A program made the translations under genes and the position numbers. This document shows, piece by piece, positions 1 to 9,583 of a stretch of 41,197 nt of DNA. This DNA comes from Gammaproteobacteria bacterium (GTDB taxonomy: Bacteria > Pseudomonadota > Gammaproteobacteria > Ga0077554 > Ga007554). Where the stretch lies: positions 1 to 41,197 of the forward strand of contig JAHFRW010000021.1 of NCBI GenBank assembly GCA_023266055.1, in the 5' to 3' direction. Position 1 is the stretch's first letter. Each line of letters opens with the position of its first letter. Below the pieces are notes generated by a model. The model saw only the letters and a program-made list of their open reading frames with translations. It was not told where the DNA came from and did no database searches.

Positions 1-555
1 CAAAACATCCTGTGGCCAATGTACGCCCACCACAATCCGTGAAATACCGATCAGGCTTGCGGCAGCAATTAACAGTATTGTGATGGCCGGGCGACGTAAT
101 AACAGGCTCATCGCACCCGCAAAGGCAAAGATGGTGGTGGTATGGCCGGAGGGAAAGGAGTTGGATTTGAACGCTGGTCCAATAATGTGGAAGGTATCCA
201 GTGCAAGCACTGCCGGGGGGCGGGCGGCATGGAACAGTGCTTTCATGCCCTGAGTCATTAGCGCGGTGAGTAATGCGGTGATAAGCAGTACCCATACAAT
301 ATCGGGGCGGCGGCCGGCAAAACACAAAATCAATACAAGCATGATCAGGGCATCACCCATAATGGTGAGATTGGCCCACGCTATGTCGCCGGTGATGTGG
401 CTGGTGGTATTGATGGCTAAAAACAGGGCTTTATTGCTGTCAGTGGCCAATATCAGCAGTAACAGGCACAGGCTGACCGCAGGTAAGGCCCACACTAATG
501 GGGATCGCAGGGCCAGTGTTTGGGTCGATGAAGGTGCAGTGTCATGAGTATTCAT
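1..555 (-). CDS. PAP2-family membrane phosphatase, partial (C-terminus beyond the window)
   Basis: The first 185 codons of a type 2 phosphatidic acid phosphatase-like protein are present; the rest lies beyond base 1. All three signature blocks of the family are visible in order: K-x6-RP (in GMKALFHAARP), PSGH (in SFPSGHTTT) and SR-x5-H-x3-D (in SRIVVGVHWPQD). The Ser-His and second His are the residues expected to form the phosphoenzyme site. Several hydrophobic stretches indicate an inner-membrane protein with the active site facing the periplasm. In this family substrates are phosphatidate, phosphatidylglycerol phosphate or undecaprenyl pyrophosphate; the sequence does not decide between them. 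An undecaprenyl-PP role would fit the cell-wall cluster downstream, but that is inference. The start is the ATG complementary to 553-555. The gene is divergent from the DUF255 gene. Confidence 0.88.
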   Translation of the reverse strand, partial: MNTHDTAPSSTQTLALRSPLVWALPAVSLCLLLLILATDSNKALFLAINTTSHITGDIAWANLTIMGDALIMLVLILCFAGRRPDIVWVLLITALLTALMTQGMKALFHAARPPAVLALDTFHIIGPAFKSNSFPSGHTTTIFAFAGAMSLLLRRPAITILLIAAASLIGISRIVVGVHWPQDVL

Positions 556-643
556 GGCGTCAGTATATCGTAAATTGGCGTTTGACAGACGTGACGTAGT
601 GTACGCTGTAGTATGATGTGATTTTACTCTTGGAATAAATGCC

Positions 644-2737
644 ATGCAAAATACGTCATATAGCAACGCACTTATTAATGAAACCAGTCCGTACCTGCGT
701 CAGCATGCACATAATCCGGTGGAATGGTATCCGTGGGGGGCGGAGGCTTTGGCCAAGGCGCAGCGTGAAAACAAGCCGATTCTGCTATCTATTGGTTACT
801 CCGCATGCCACTGGTGTCATGTCATGGCGCATGAGTCTTTTGAGGATGTCGACACCGCGCAGGTGATGAATAGGTTATTTATTAACATCAAGGTGGATCG
901 GGAAGAGCGGCCTGACCTCGATAAAATCTACCAGACGGCGCATCATCTGCTGGCACAGCGTGGCGGTGGCTGGCCCTTGACCATGTTGCTTGCGCCCAGT
1001 GATCAGGTGCCGTTTTTTGGCGGTACCTATTTCCCTGTTGAGCCGCGTTATGGTTTACCAGGGTTCAAGGATTTATTGCAGCGAGTGGCCGCTTTTTATC
1101 ATAACAATAGTGATGAAGTGCAGCAGCAGAACATTTCGCTGTTGAATGCGATGCAACGTATTGCACCTGTAACGAATGCGGCAAAAGCGTCAATTAATGC
1201 AGTGCCGCTGGATGTTGCGCGACGGCAATTGGAGCAGAGCTTTGATCCGCAGCATGGTGGTTTTGGCGGCGCCCCCAAATTTCCGCACCCTACCCACATT
1301 GAGCGTTTATTACGGCATGGGGCAGCTACTTTTCAGCCGGATACGCAGTCACATGATGACAAGGCGCTGAGCATGGCGTGCTTTACCTTGACCAAAATGG
1401 CGCAGGGTGGATTATATGATCAGCTGGGAGGGGGTTTTTGTCGTTACTCGGTTGATGAGGTGTGGATGATTCCGCATTTTGAAAAAATGCTCTATGACAA
1501 TGGCCCATTGCTGGTGCTGTATAGCGAAGCATGGCTGGTCACGCGCGACCCTTTATTCAGGCGTATTGCAGCAGAAACGGCGGCATGGGTGATGCGTGAG
1601 ATGCAATCTCCGCAGGGAGGGTATTACGCAACGCTGGACGCTGACTCCGAGGGACATGAAGGAAAATTTTATGCATGGTCTTGTGAAGAAGTGCGCACAT
1701 TGTTGAGTGATGAAGAATACCGCGTGGTGGCGCGTCGCTTTGGGTTGGATCAGCCGGCCAATTTCGAAGGTGCCTGGCATTTGCATGTCCATGCCGATGT
1801 TTCGACATTAATGGCGGAGTTTTCGTTAACGGAATTACAGATCAATACGCTGCTTGAGGGTGCCCGTAAAAAACTTTTTCAGGCGCGGGAGGCGCGTGTT
1901 CACCCGGGGCGTGATGAAAAAATGCTTACCGCCTGGAATGGCCTCATGATTAAGGGCATGGCGGCGGCGGGGCGTCATCTGCATCGTGCTGAATATGTTG
2001 ATTCAGCGCAACGTGCGCTTGATTTTGTTCATGGGAATTTATGGAAGGATGGCCGTTTGCTTGCCAACTATAAGGATGGCCGCGCTACATTGCCTGCCTA
2101 TCTGGATGACTACGTATTTCTCATTGATGGCATTCTGGAATTATTGCAGGCACGCTGGCGTGAGGGTGATCTGGCATTTGCCATTGAGTTGGCCGATGCC
2201 GTGCTGGCACATTTTGAGGATGTCGGGCAAGACCAGGCAGGCGAGGGTGGCTTTTATTTTACGGCGGATGATCACGAACGACTCATGATCAGGCTGAAAA
2301 CCTGGGGTGATGATGCGTTGCCTTCTGGCAATGGTGTGGCCGCCTATGTGCTGGGCCGTCTCGGTCATCTGTTGGGTGATCACCGTTATCTTGATGCGGC
2401 GGCGCGTACCCTTCACGCCGCCTGGCCTGCCGTGAAGGAGCTGCCGTATGCGCATAACGCCATGTTGCTGGCGCTGGAAGAGTATCTGAATCCCCCCGAG
2501 GTCATCATTTTGCGTGGACAGTCGCCAACGTTAAAGGAATGGCATTCACTCTGCACAGAAAAATATGCGCCGCGCCGCATAACTCTGGCGATTCCCGAGG
2601 GAGCGTCAGACTTGCCTGGTGTCTTGGCGCAGCGAGAGGGAGCGCATGAAGCTGTAGCGTATGTATGCAATGGTCTGGCATGCAGTGCGCCAGTGGTTAC
2701 ACGAGAAGCGTTGCAGCAATTGCTTGGCGTACAGTAA
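644..2737 (+). CDS. DUF255 / YyaL-type thioredoxin domain-containing protein
   Basis: This 697-residue protein has an N-terminal thioredoxin-like domain (about residues 5-165) with the redox-type motif CHWCHVM (Cys55 and Cys58), preceded by the family's conserved [14 protein letters not shown] block. The remainder looks like the (alpha/alpha)-barrel related to N-acylglucosamine 2-epimerase and glycosidase folds, with the conserved stretches [34 protein letters not shown] and [13 protein letters not shown]. Relatives include YyaL of Bacillus and human SPATA20. Length and architecture are normal for the family. No enzymatic reaction has been firmly assigned, so none is given. There is no signal peptide, so it is probably cytoplasmic. 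The start ATG at 644 has only a weak ribosome site (TTGGA upstream). It is transcribed alone. Confidence 0.9.
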   Translation: MQNTSYSNALINETSPYLRQHAHNPVEWYPWGAEALAKAQRENKPILLSIGYSACHWCHVMAHESFEDVDTAQVMNRLFINIKVDREERPDLDKIYQTAHHLLAQRGGGWPLTMLLAPSDQVPFFGGTYFPVEPRYGLPGFKDLLQRVAAFYHNNSDEVQQQNISLLNAMQRIAPVTNAAKASINAVPLDVARRQLEQSFDPQHGGFGGAPKFPHPTHIERLLRHGAATFQPDTQSHDDKALSMACFTLTKMAQGGLYDQLGGGFCRYSVDEVWMIPHFEKMLYDNGPLLVLYSEAWLVTRDPLFRRIAAETAAWVMREMQSPQGGYYATLDADSEGHEGKFYAWSCEEVRTLLSDEEYRVVARRFGLDQPANFEGAWHLHVHADVSTLMAEFSLTELQINTLLEGARKKLFQAREARVHPGRDEKMLTAWNGLMIKGMAAAGRHLHRAEYVDSAQRALDFVHGNLWKDGRLLANYKDGRATLPAYLDDYVFLIDGILELLQARWREGDLAFAIELADAVLAHFEDVGQDQAGEGGFYFTADDHERLMIRLKTWGDDALPSGNGVAAYVLGRLGHLLGDHRYLDAAARTLHAAWPAVKELPYAHNAMLLALEEYLNPPEVIILRGQSPTLKEWHSLCTEKYAPRRITLAIPEGASDLPGVLAQREGAHEAVAYVCNGLACSAPVVTREALQQLLGVQ

Positions 2738-2957
2738 AGGATGGTCGTGCATGTTGTGGGCGGGGTGGGGTGTGGGTATTTTGCATGTGTGAACGGACGT
2801 AGCGCCCCGCAGAAAATTATTAACGTAAAATCAATGGCTTGGTATTTTTATCTGAAATTTTCGCCTATGTGTGTTTGGTTGGATGCTTCTTCAAAAGCAG
2901 GATTGAAAATTTTTTCGGTTGAATCAGTCGTGTCTCCTTATGTGGGTCAATACGTAG

Positions 2958-2963
2958 TATAAT
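2958..2963 (+). promoter_or_regulatory. Probable -10 box of the rpoZ-spoT-ridA promoter
   Basis: A perfect TATAAT lies 39 bases before the rpoZ start codon, within a 265-base gap after the DUF255 gene. No good -35 hexamer is present at the right distance (TCCTTA is the nearest candidate). The rpoZ ribosome site AGGAG at 2988-2992 follows, 10 bases before the ATG. The rest of the gap (2738-2950) shows no convincing gene. Confidence 0.45.
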
Positions 2964-3002
2964 ATTTGCTGAAATACCCACTTATTCAGGAGTTTTTATC
3001 TG

Positions 3003-3272
3003 ATGGCACGTGTGACCATAGAAGATTGTTTGGCAAATGTAGATAACCGTTTCCAGTTGGTACTGGTGGCTGCCAAGCGCGCACGCCAGCTTGCGGCAGG
3101 TACGCAGCCCACAGTGTCCTGGGAGAATGACAAGCCTACCGTAGTCGCGTTGCGCGAAATTGCCGCCGGCAACATTGACCGTACCATTCTGGACACAGTC
3201 ATTGCCCAGGAGCATGCGATTGAATCCCACGTTAAGGACGAAGAGTTGCAGGATTTGCGCGGCATGGAATAG
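3003..3272 (+). CDS. rpoZ: DNA-directed RNA polymerase subunit omega
   Basis: This 89-residue protein matches omega along its full length: it starts [10 protein letters not shown], then [16 protein letters not shown], then [16 protein letters not shown]. Omega binds the beta-prime subunit, helps RNA polymerase assembly and, in proteobacteria, forms part of one ppGpp-binding site. It lies 51 bases ahead of spoT, the classic gamma/betaproteobacterial pairing that links the polymerase subunit with the enzyme making and degrading its nucleotide effector. The usual upstream partner gmk (guanylate kinase) is absent here. A good ribosome site, AGGAG, precedes the ATG. Confidence 0.97.
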   Translation: MARVTIEDCLANVDNRFQLVLVAAKRARQLAAGTQPTVSWENDKPTVVALREIAAGNIDRTILDTVIAQEHAIESHVKDEELQDLRGME

Positions 3273-3323
3273 TATCGTGCGGGTATCGCATGCCCGTGCG
3301 ATTTTTCGTGTCATGGTTGATTT

Positions 3324-5561
3324 ATGAAGATCCTCGAACCCTCTGCACATGCCGCCCCTCCAATGGCGGGTGATGACACACCTGCTCCGGTATTTTCGAT
3401 TGATGATTTGTGCGCAATGCTGGCGCATTATCTTGAGCCAGAGCATGTTGATCAGGTTCGGCATGCCTACATGTTTGGTGCCGAAGCACACAAAGGCCAG
3501 CAGCGTATCTCCGGCGAACCCTATATTTCACATCCTTTGGCAGTGGCGCGTATTCTCGCCGAAATGCATCTTGATTATCACAGCATCATGGCGGCATTGC
3601 TGCATGACGTGATCGAAGATACAGGCATCGTCAAAGAGCATCTCACCAAGGAGTTTGGCGAAGAAGTCGCTGATCTGGTCGATGGCGTCAGCAAACTTAC
3701 CCAGATAAAATTTCAAACTAAAGCCGAAGCCCAGGCCGAGAATTTTCGCAAAATGCTGCTCGCGATGACGCGGGATATTCGCGTTATTCTTGTGAAGCTG
3801 GCGGATCGTCTGCATAACATGCGCACCCTGGGGCCGATGATGCCGGATAAAAGGCGTCGCATTGCCCGTGAGACGCTGGATATTTATGTTCCTATCGCGC
3901 ACCGCCTGGGGTTGAATACACTGCGTCTGGAGCTGGAAGAGCTAGGATTTGCCACGTTGTATCCGATGCGTTATCGGGTGCTTGCCGAAGCGGTACGCAA
4001 GGCGCGCGGCAACCGCAAGGAAGTATTGCAGAAGATTACACTGGCCATGGAAAGCCGTCTGGAGCAGGAGGGTTTGACCGGACATATTCTTGGCCGGGAA
4101 AAACATCTCTATAGCGTCTATCAAAAAATGCGTGGTAAGCACGTATCCTTTTCTGAAGTGTTTGATGTATATGCATTCCGCATTATCGTGGAGAAGGTTG
4201 ATACCTGTTACCGTGTGCTGGGGGTAGTGCATGGCCTCTATAAACCCGTGCCCGGCAAATTCAAGGACTATATCGCCATTCCAAAATCAAATGGTTATCA
4301 GGCGATTCATACGGTGTTGTTTGGCCCTTATGGCGTCCCTATTGAGGTGCAGATTCGCACCGAAGACATGAACAAGGTTGCCGAGTCAGGCATTGCCGCG
4401 CATTGGTTGTATAAAGCAGGAGACAAGTCCGGCGGTGCTCATATTCGTGCCCGTGAGTGGTTGCGTGAAGTGCTGGAAATGCAGAAAAATGCGGGCAACT
4501 CTCTGGAGTTTGTTGAAAACGTCAAAATTGATTTGTTTCCTGATGAGGTATATGTGTTTACCCCAAAAGGTAAAATCATGCAACTGGTGCGAGGCGCTAC
4601 GGGTGTGGATTTTGCCTATGCGGTACATACCGATGTCGGTAATAGCTGCGTGGCGATAAAAATAGATCGGCATCTTGCGCCCTTGAGCACGGCGCTGAAT
4701 AATGGACAAACCGTCGAGGTTATTACTGCCGCAGGCGCGCAACCCAATCCTGCGTGGCTTAACTTTGTGATAACGGGTAAGGCGCGCGCCAATATTCGTA
4801 ATTACCTGAAGAATCTTAAAAGCGAAGAAGCCATCATCCTAGGCAAGCGATTGCTTGATAAGGCATTGGCGGAAGTCTCGTTATCCATTGTTACACTGCC
4901 TGAAGAGTGGGTCATGCGTCTGCTTCAGGACCTGAAGGTCAAGGATCTTGATAGTTTGTATGAAGATATCGGGTTGGGTAACCGCATGGCGGCGTTGGTG
5001 GCGCATCGTTTGATCCCGGTGGATGATGTGGCAAATGAACGCAGTCGCACGGGTATCAAAAATGTATTGACGCGTTATGTGCCGGCCTGGTTAAAAGGAG
5101 GGGAGCGTTCCGCATCACAGCCCTTGTTGATCAAAGGTACCGAAGGCATGGTGGTGGCATTTGCAAAATGTTGTCATCCTATTCCGGGAGATCAGGTGTT
5201 GGGTTTTGTGTCCGCCGGGCGCGGTATCGTGATTCATTCTGAAGAATGCAAGAACGTGGCCGAATTCCGCAATCGTCCGGAAAAATGGATAGACGTGCAA
5301 TGGGCGCCGGAAGTCACCAGCGAGTTTCCGGTAGAAGTACGTGTCGATGTGGTGAATCAGCGCGGTGCACTGGCAACGGTGGCGGCGGCCATTGCTGAAA
5401 TGGGCGCGAATATTGACAACCTTCAGTTTGAGGAGCGGGATGGCAAGTACAGTACCTTGACCATTGTTGTTGAAGTGCGTGATCGCGTGCATCTGGCGAA
5501 AATCATGCGGCGTATTCGTTCTCTGGATATTGTTGCACGCATTAATAGAACCAAAGGATAA
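3324..5561 (+). CDS. spoT: Bifunctional (p)ppGpp synthetase/hydrolase SpoT
   Basis: This is a long RSH enzyme of 745 residues, against about 702 for E. coli SpoT; roughly 22 of the extra residues are an N-terminal extension rich in Ala and Pro. Domains in order: HD hydrolase with His94-Asp95 in [11 protein letters not shown]; synthetase with YAFRIIVE and [18 protein letters not shown] (about 400-460, [10 protein letters not shown]); a helical and zinc-finger-like region with [11 protein letters not shown]; and a C-terminal ACT domain (about 670-740). The intact HD pair implies hydrolase activity. The charged synthetase motif, RxKD in bifunctional enzymes, reads KFKD at 312-315, a conservative change. 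It makes and degrades the stringent-response alarmone in the cytoplasm. The stop is one base before ridA. Confidence 0.96.
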   Translation: MKILEPSAHAAPPMAGDDTPAPVFSIDDLCAMLAHYLEPEHVDQVRHAYMFGAEAHKGQQRISGEPYISHPLAVARILAEMHLDYHSIMAALLHDVIEDTGIVKEHLTKEFGEEVADLVDGVSKLTQIKFQTKAEAQAENFRKMLLAMTRDIRVILVKLADRLHNMRTLGPMMPDKRRRIARETLDIYVPIAHRLGLNTLRLELEELGFATLYPMRYRVLAEAVRKARGNRKEVLQKITLAMESRLEQEGLTGHILGREKHLYSVYQKMRGKHVSFSEVFDVYAFRIIVEKVDTCYRVLGVVHGLYKPVPGKFKDYIAIPKSNGYQAIHTVLFGPYGVPIEVQIRTEDMNKVAESGIAAHWLYKAGDKSGGAHIRAREWLREVLEMQKNAGNSLEFVENVKIDLFPDEVYVFTPKGKIMQLVRGATGVDFAYAVHTDVGNSCVAIKIDRHLAPLSTALNNGQTVEVITAAGAQPNPAWLNFVITGKARANIRNYLKNLKSEEAIILGKRLLDKALAEVSLSIVTLPEEWVMRLLQDLKVKDLDSLYEDIGLGNRMAALVAHRLIPVDDVANERSRTGIKNVLTRYVPAWLKGGERSASQPLLIKGTEGMVVAFAKCCHPIPGDQVLGFVSAGRGIVIHSEECKNVAEFRNRPEKWIDVQWAPEVTSEFPVEVRVDVVNQRGALATVAAAIAEMGANIDNLQFEERDGKYSTLTIVVEVRDRVHLAKIMRRIRSLDIVARINRTKG

Positions 5562-5562
5562 C

Positions 5563-5955
5563 ATGGCCATGACAAAACAGATTATTCATACAGATAATGC
5601 ACCCAAGGCAATTGGTACATATTCTCAGGCGATCAAAGTTGGAAACACGGTGTATTTATCCGGGCAAATCCCGCTGGTGCCACACACCATGGAAGTGGTG
5701 CAGGGAGATATGCCGGTACAGGTCCGTCGTGTGTTTGATAATCTTCAGGCGGTGGCAGAGGCGGCGGGTGGGAGGCTTGCCGATGTGGTCAAGCTCAACG
5801 TGTTTCTGACTGATCTGAGACATTTCCCTGTCGTTAATCAAGTGATGGCTGAATATTTTCAGGAACCTTATCCGGCCCGTGCGGCGATTGGCGTTGCTGC
5901 ATTGCCGCGAGGCGTGGCGGTAGAGATGGATGCTGTTATGGTGATAGACGTCTAG
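5563..5955 (+). CDS. ridA: RidA family enamine/imine deaminase
   Basis: This 130-residue protein of the YjgF/YER057c/UK114 family hydrolyses reactive enamines and imines such as 2-aminoacrylate released by PLP enzymes, protecting against damage. Visible family blocks are [26 protein letters not shown] near the N-terminus (given here as consecutive short blocks [11 protein letters not shown] and YLSGQIPL), [12 protein letters not shown], and the C-terminal [14 protein letters not shown], whose Arg binds the substrate carboxylate. The start ATG at 5563 lies one base after the spoT stop; a second ATG at 5569 is possible and is better spaced from AAGGA. The rpoZ-spoT-ridA order is widespread in gammaproteobacteria, so co-transcription is very likely. 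Confidence 0.95.
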   Translation: MAMTKQIIHTDNAPKAIGTYSQAIKVGNTVYLSGQIPLVPHTMEVVQGDMPVQVRRVFDNLQAVAEAAGGRLADVVKLNVFLTDLRHFPVVNQVMAEYFQEPYPARAAIGVAALPRGVAVEMDAVMVIDV

Positions 5956-5981
5956 CAGGCTGTTTCTCAACAATCTGCTAG
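5952..5981. terminator. Inverted repeat between convergent ridA and hydrolase genes
   Basis: CTAGCAG (5952-5958) pairs with CTGCTAG (5975-5981) around a 16-base loop. Each arm contains the TAG stop codon of one of the two convergent genes. It may act as a small bidirectional terminator, but there is no clear T-run on either side. Confidence 0.4.
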
Positions 5982-6820
5982 TGTGTGTCCCCCAGTGTGT
6001 TATCAAGATATTGTAGAAGTCTTAGTCGGTTGCCCTCATAGGTGAGCGCCTCGATATGCCTGCCCACGGGTTGTATCCACAATGTTTTGGGTTCATGTGC
6101 CGCGTTATAAAGGCGAGTAGCATGATGCACCGGGACGATGGGGTCTTGTTCATTATGGATGATCAATATTGGGATCGGGCTGATGTTCGCAATGGCTTGC
6201 TCCGGACTAAAGCTCTCATCCATTGTCAGCCACGGTATCCATTGTAATGGCCAGGTTAGCCAGAAGTCTGCCATTTTTTCACGGGTAATGGCGCCATAAC
6301 TGCTGAAGGCGCTATCAATGATAACTGCCTTGATGTGATTGCGCAGCCCGGATTGTGCCACAGCAGGCACGGCCAATGCCCCCCCCAGGCTTTGGCCAAG
6401 CACGACAATGCGGTCAGTGTCGATATCCGGTCGTGCGGTGAGTGTTTGCAGGGCCGCTTCAGTGTCGGTCAGTGCGCCTGCTACGGTGGCTTGGCCTTGT
6501 GAGCGTCCATAGCCGCGATAATCAAAAATGAAAACATTATAGCCTCTGCCAGGCAGCCAATAGATGCTGAGAATATGGGTGCTGATGTTCTCGGCATTGC
6601 CATGTAGAAACAATATCGTGCCTTTCGCCTTACCTTGCGCGGGCAAATACCACCCATGCAGCATCACGCCATCGGCTGATTTAAAGCTCACATCCTCGTA
6701 TTCAAGATCAAAACGTTCGGGAGACAGGACGTGTTTTTTTTGTGGCTGGAAGAACAGCGTGGTGCATCCACTCATGCAGATGAGCATGCAAAGGCTGAGC
6801 AATATATTAGGTAAACGCAT
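5978..6820 (-). CDS. Alpha/beta hydrolase, probable lipoprotein
   Basis: From the internal Met this is a 280-residue protein beginning MRLPNILLSLCMLICMSGC, a lipoprotein signal with Cys19 as the likely lipidated residue. The mature part is an alpha/beta hydrolase of the BEM46/ABHD13 type: the oxyanion block FLHGNAEN, then DYRGYGRSQG, the nucleophile elbow GQSLGG (GxSxG), the acid-loop Asp in NEQDPIVP, and the catalytic His in VGRHIEAL. Substrate is unknown; family members include esterases, lipases and peptidases. An alternative start at 6850 overlaps the stop of the upstream DUF4105 gene as TGATG, suggesting translational coupling, but it would put ten residues in front of the signal peptide. 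Probably anchored in the outer or inner membrane. Confidence 0.87.
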   Translation of the reverse strand: MRLPNILLSLCMLICMSGCTTLFFQPQKKHVLSPERFDLEYEDVSFKSADGVMLHGWYLPAQGKAKGTILFLHGNAENISTHILSIYWLPGRGYNVFIFDYRGYGRSQGQATVAGALTDTEAALQTLTARPDIDTDRIVVLGQSLGGALAVPAVAQSGLRNHIKAVIIDSAFSSYGAITREKMADFWLTWPLQWIPWLTMDESFSPEQAIANISPIPILIIHNEQDPIVPVHHATRLYNAAHEPKTLWIQPVGRHIEALTYEGNRLRLLQYLDNTLGDTH

Positions 6821-6849
6821 TTTCCAGGATTCCGTTGGCTCGCACAACA

Positions 6850-8835
6850 TCAGAAATAAATGTAAAGGCCTCCACTGGCTTCCAGGTATTCGTGACCCAT
6901 TGACTGAATATGACTGAGCTCAATGGTCAGAGAAACTTCCTTGTTTAAGATAATACTTTGTTTCAGGGCGATCTGGCGTAAATCCAGCTCATAACTGCCG
7001 ATACTATGGCGGGTATTGATTTCCAGATGCGCTGTCCATGCGGTGTTGATTTTCAGCAGCAGGCCACCGAGAAATCCTGCCGTGGCGATGGCATTGTTAT
7101 TGTATTGGTTCGAGTATTCACCGCCCATCTGCAGCAAACCATAGGCCAGGGAGCGCTGCAAGAACGGAATTTCATAAGCCAGGCCTGGTCCACCCTCCAT
7201 CACCAGCGCGCCGTGACGCTGATTACCAATGGCGCGGTTTTTCCATCCCAGCGTGGCGTTCCATGAAATATGTTTAAAGAAATTATCACGAGGCTCCAGT
7301 GACAGGATATCAATGACGGTAAATTTGTGAACTTCCGTTGATTGTGTATCATCGTGGTAACGTAGTTCAGTATTAAAAAAATCCAGCTTGGAATTCCATG
7401 CATAACCGGGGCTGGGATCCATGAAATCATGGTAAGCCGCGCGCCAGCCGAGTTGGGTGAACCCACTGTTATTGGAGATGCCGGCCGCTACCGTGAAACG
7501 TGATGTGTCATGGCCCTGATCGGGGCGTGTGGTAGGTTGAGGTATTTGCGGTGGGTCGCTGCGTACTTTTATTTTGCTGCGAGTGAGCAGCATGGAGCGT
7601 TCCACGGGCGTCAGGTCAGAGCCAATGGCGGCCGCGTTTCTGATTTTATCATAACGTAAATAATCAAAGGCCAGATCCAGTACCGCTGCCTGACGCTCGG
7701 GGGGCAGCGTTTTTAATGGCATTTCTATGCTCGTGGTACCTTGCTGGTACGCTTGCGTTGCAAGAATATTTTCTTGCGTGGACAAGGCGGCCCGTCGACT
7801 TTCTATAACGGCCTTGCTGGAAGGATGGTAGGTGACGCTGGCTACCAGGCCATGTTTTTTATCGAGCAGCTTGAGTGTATCCACCGGAATCGTCCAGCCC
7901 TTGAATTCATCGGTGAGATCAAGATCAGGTATCGCCACTTCAAGGAGTGACAGCAGATGGTAGGCACAATTTTCGGTGAAAAAATAATAGTCAAAGTAAG
8001 TGGGTATTAATTCATAAGCGTGTTGCAGAATGATTTCGACCTGTTGTGGGGTGAGGTTCAACCGGTATTCCCATAAATCGCGGTTTTCCATTTGTACATA
8101 TTCACGTAACTTGAGATGGTAGGGTAATACGTTGAAACGGCCTTGAAACCCGCCAGTGAGCCCTTTCACGGCATAGACGAAGGTGCTTTGACTGTCCACC
8201 TGTGCGGCGTAGTTGATGGTGAAATCGAGCATGCGGGTTTCGCGCACCTGACCTTGGCGATCAATGCGCGCAAAGGTGTGCCCGAACATTGATGATGGGC
8301 TGTTGGGGTGCGCGGAAGGAAAGATAATAGTTATCGCTTCGGGCTGCAAGGCGTCACGTAATTCCTCGAAAGGTACGCATCTGTCATTGGGCATGCGCGA
8401 CACATCAAACTCCAGCTTTTGTTTCAGCCACTGATAACGGGCAATGAAGCGGCACTGCGGAGGCAGTGTTGTAGGCACTACAGGCGCCGTGGAAAAAAAG
8501 CGCGCCAGGGTGGCTTCCATTTCGGCTTGAGGGTTGGTTTTGCCTGTGGTGGCATTGAAAAAGTCGCTGCCATCCACCTGGCTGGTGTAGCCGCCCAGGA
8601 GATTTTTCTTGTAATGCAGGAGTTTTTGCCAGGTGGGTTCGTTCCACAAGGCTTGTGCGCGGGCACGGGTAATGAGTTCGTGGAGATGACTTCCGGGAAA
8701 GTGCTCGATGTCTTTGACAGCCTGGTCATATTGATCGGCGGCGATTAATCTGCTCAGGGTTTCATCCGGGTTATCGGCATGCACAGTGATGCAACAGAAG
8801 AATAGCGCAAGGCTGGTGATGAGATATCGAAGCAT
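6850..8835 (-). CDS. DUF4105 (Lnb N-terminal periplasmic-like) envelope protein
   Basis: This 661-residue exported protein has a signal peptide ending near Ala20 (TVHA/DN). The middle region carries the DUF4105 core, related to papain-like NlpC/P60 folds: His186 in SSMFGHTFARID and Cys290 in FTENCAYHLLSLLE are the likely catalytic or structural pair. From about residue 440 on, the chain alternates polar and hydrophobic residues with many aromatic residues and ends in YIYF with a terminal Phe, which suggests an outer-membrane beta-barrel domain. Members of this family are found in many Gram-negative genomes but their substrate is not established; an amidase, peptidase or acyltransferase acting on the envelope is possible. 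Its stop overlaps the possible start of the alpha/beta hydrolase, so the two are probably one transcription unit. Confidence 0.85.
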   Translation of the reverse strand: MLRYLITSLALFFCCITVHADNPDETLSRLIAADQYDQAVKDIEHFPGSHLHELITRARAQALWNEPTWQKLLHYKKNLLGGYTSQVDGSDFFNATTGKTNPQAEMEATLARFFSTAPVVPTTLPPQCRFIARYQWLKQKLEFDVSRMPNDRCVPFEELRDALQPEAITIIFPSAHPNSPSSMFGHTFARIDRQGQVRETRMLDFTINYAAQVDSQSTFVYAVKGLTGGFQGRFNVLPYHLKLREYVQMENRDLWEYRLNLTPQQVEIILQHAYELIPTYFDYYFFTENCAYHLLSLLEVAIPDLDLTDEFKGWTIPVDTLKLLDKKHGLVASVTYHPSSKAVIESRRAALSTQENILATQAYQQGTTSIEMPLKTLPPERQAAVLDLAFDYLRYDKIRNAAAIGSDLTPVERSMLLTRSKIKVRSDPPQIPQPTTRPDQGHDTSRFTVAAGISNNSGFTQLGWRAAYHDFMDPSPGYAWNSKLDFFNTELRYHDDTQSTEVHKFTVIDILSLEPRDNFFKHISWNATLGWKNRAIGNQRHGALVMEGGPGLAYEIPFLQRSLAYGLLQMGGEYSNQYNNNAIATAGFLGGLLLKINTAWTAHLEINTRHSIGSYELDLRQIALKQSIILNKEVSLTIELSHIQSMGHEYLEASGGLYIYF

Positions 8836-8891
8836 GATGGTCGGATTGCCTGGCTACAGATGAGGAGGATATTCGTTAGTATGGCAAACAT

Positions 8892-8924
8892 AAAAAAACT
8901 CCGGCGGTTTATTGCCGCCGGAGT
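8892..8924 (-). terminator. Rho-independent terminator after the DUF3015 genes
   Basis: A 10-bp GC-rich stem, ACTCCGGCGG at 8898-8907 with CCGCCGGAGT at 8915-8924, closes a 7-base loop. Read on the minus strand it is followed by a run of seven T (A-tract 8892-8898). This is a textbook intrinsic terminator ending the minus-strand DUF3015 transcript, and it separates it from the DUF4105 gene. Confidence 0.9.
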
Positions 8925-9018
8925 GTATTGTCATACAGGGTTAAGGGATTAACGTGTTTGCCATGTATTCCTGCAAGTGATATCTGGCCCGATTAAACCC
9001 GTACCCGTAGGCGATGTT

Positions 9019-9510
9019 TTACTGCGTTACATATTGAGACAGGCGAGTGTCATTCAGCATCGCCGTGTTGAGTGTCGTCAGTACAGTGGCGGGAGTCGTC
9101 CCGCTGGCGCTGAACAACGGCTCATACTGGTCTTTGGCCAAGCTGTAAAAGGCGGGCTTGTCTGCATCGGTTACGCCAAGAATGGCGGCCAGTGCTGCCA
9201 GGTGATCGCCATTGCCCTGCGCCATGTCTACCGCCAGTGTATCCATATTGCTGGCAACAAAGGTTTCACCTTGCTGTTCATTCTGTACGGTCTTGGTCGT
9301 GTCGCAACCCAGAATACCGGTGGTCATAAAGAAGGTATTCGGAATCAGGATATTGTTCAAGATGGCTGCAACCAGATTGGATCCCAACCCGGTTTTTCCG
9401 GCCATAACTTCTTTGCCAATGCCGCATCCGCCTGCCTTTTCTGTGGCGAAGGCCATTGAAGTAGAGCCCAGCGCAAACGCACAGCATAGACCTATTGCCA
9501 ATTTCTTCAT
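9019..9510 (-). CDS. DUF3015 family secreted protein (copy 2)
   Basis: This 163-residue protein begins MKKLAIGLCCAFAL, a clear Sec signal peptide ending near AFA. The mature part matches the DUF3015 family: an N-terminal GGCGIGKEVMAGKTG, a central GILGCDTTKTV, and a helical block with DMAQGNGDHLAALAAILGV. Two Cys residues, in GCG and GCD, are shared with the neighbouring paralogue and could form a disulphide. Predicted location is the periplasm; function is unknown. The start was chosen at 9510 because GGGAG lies 8 bases upstream and the signal peptide begins there; an in-frame ATG at 9531 has no ribosome site. It is the second gene of a tandem pair and is followed by a strong terminator. Confidence 0.88.
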   Translation of the reverse strand: MKKLAIGLCCAFALGSTSMAFATEKAGGCGIGKEVMAGKTGLGSNLVAAILNNILIPNTFFMTTGILGCDTTKTVQNEQQGETFVASNMDTLAVDMAQGNGDHLAALAAILGVTDADKPAFYSLAKDQYEPLFSASGTTPATVLTTLNTAMLNDTRLSQYVTQ

Positions 9511-9557
9511 GTGTAGTCTCCCGTTTTCCATATTTGGAATTCAAAGTGTTGTGAGGG

Positions 9558-9573
9558 AAATCCCCAAGGATTT
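9558..9573 (-). promoter_or_regulatory. Small leader hairpin before DUF3015 copy 2
   Basis: AAATCC (9558-9563) and GGATTT (9568-9573) form a perfect 6-bp stem around a CCAA loop (TTGG on the transcribed minus strand). It lies between the two DUF3015 genes, 47 bases before the downstream start. A near copy occurs before the first gene at 10096-10109, with the same loop but a changed and still paired stem. Role unknown. Confidence 0.55.
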
Positions 9574-9583
9574 AGTGCGCGAT

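Noticed and set aside
580-617. Possible promoter of the DUF255 gene (TTGACA at 582-587)
   Set aside because: The -35 hexamer is perfect, but no good -10 hexamer lies at 16-18 bases; TAGTAT is 21 bases away.
2741-2962. Open frame of 73 codons between the DUF255 gene and rpoZ
   Set aside because: It has no ribosome site, no recognisable protein features, and runs over the probable rpoZ promoter.
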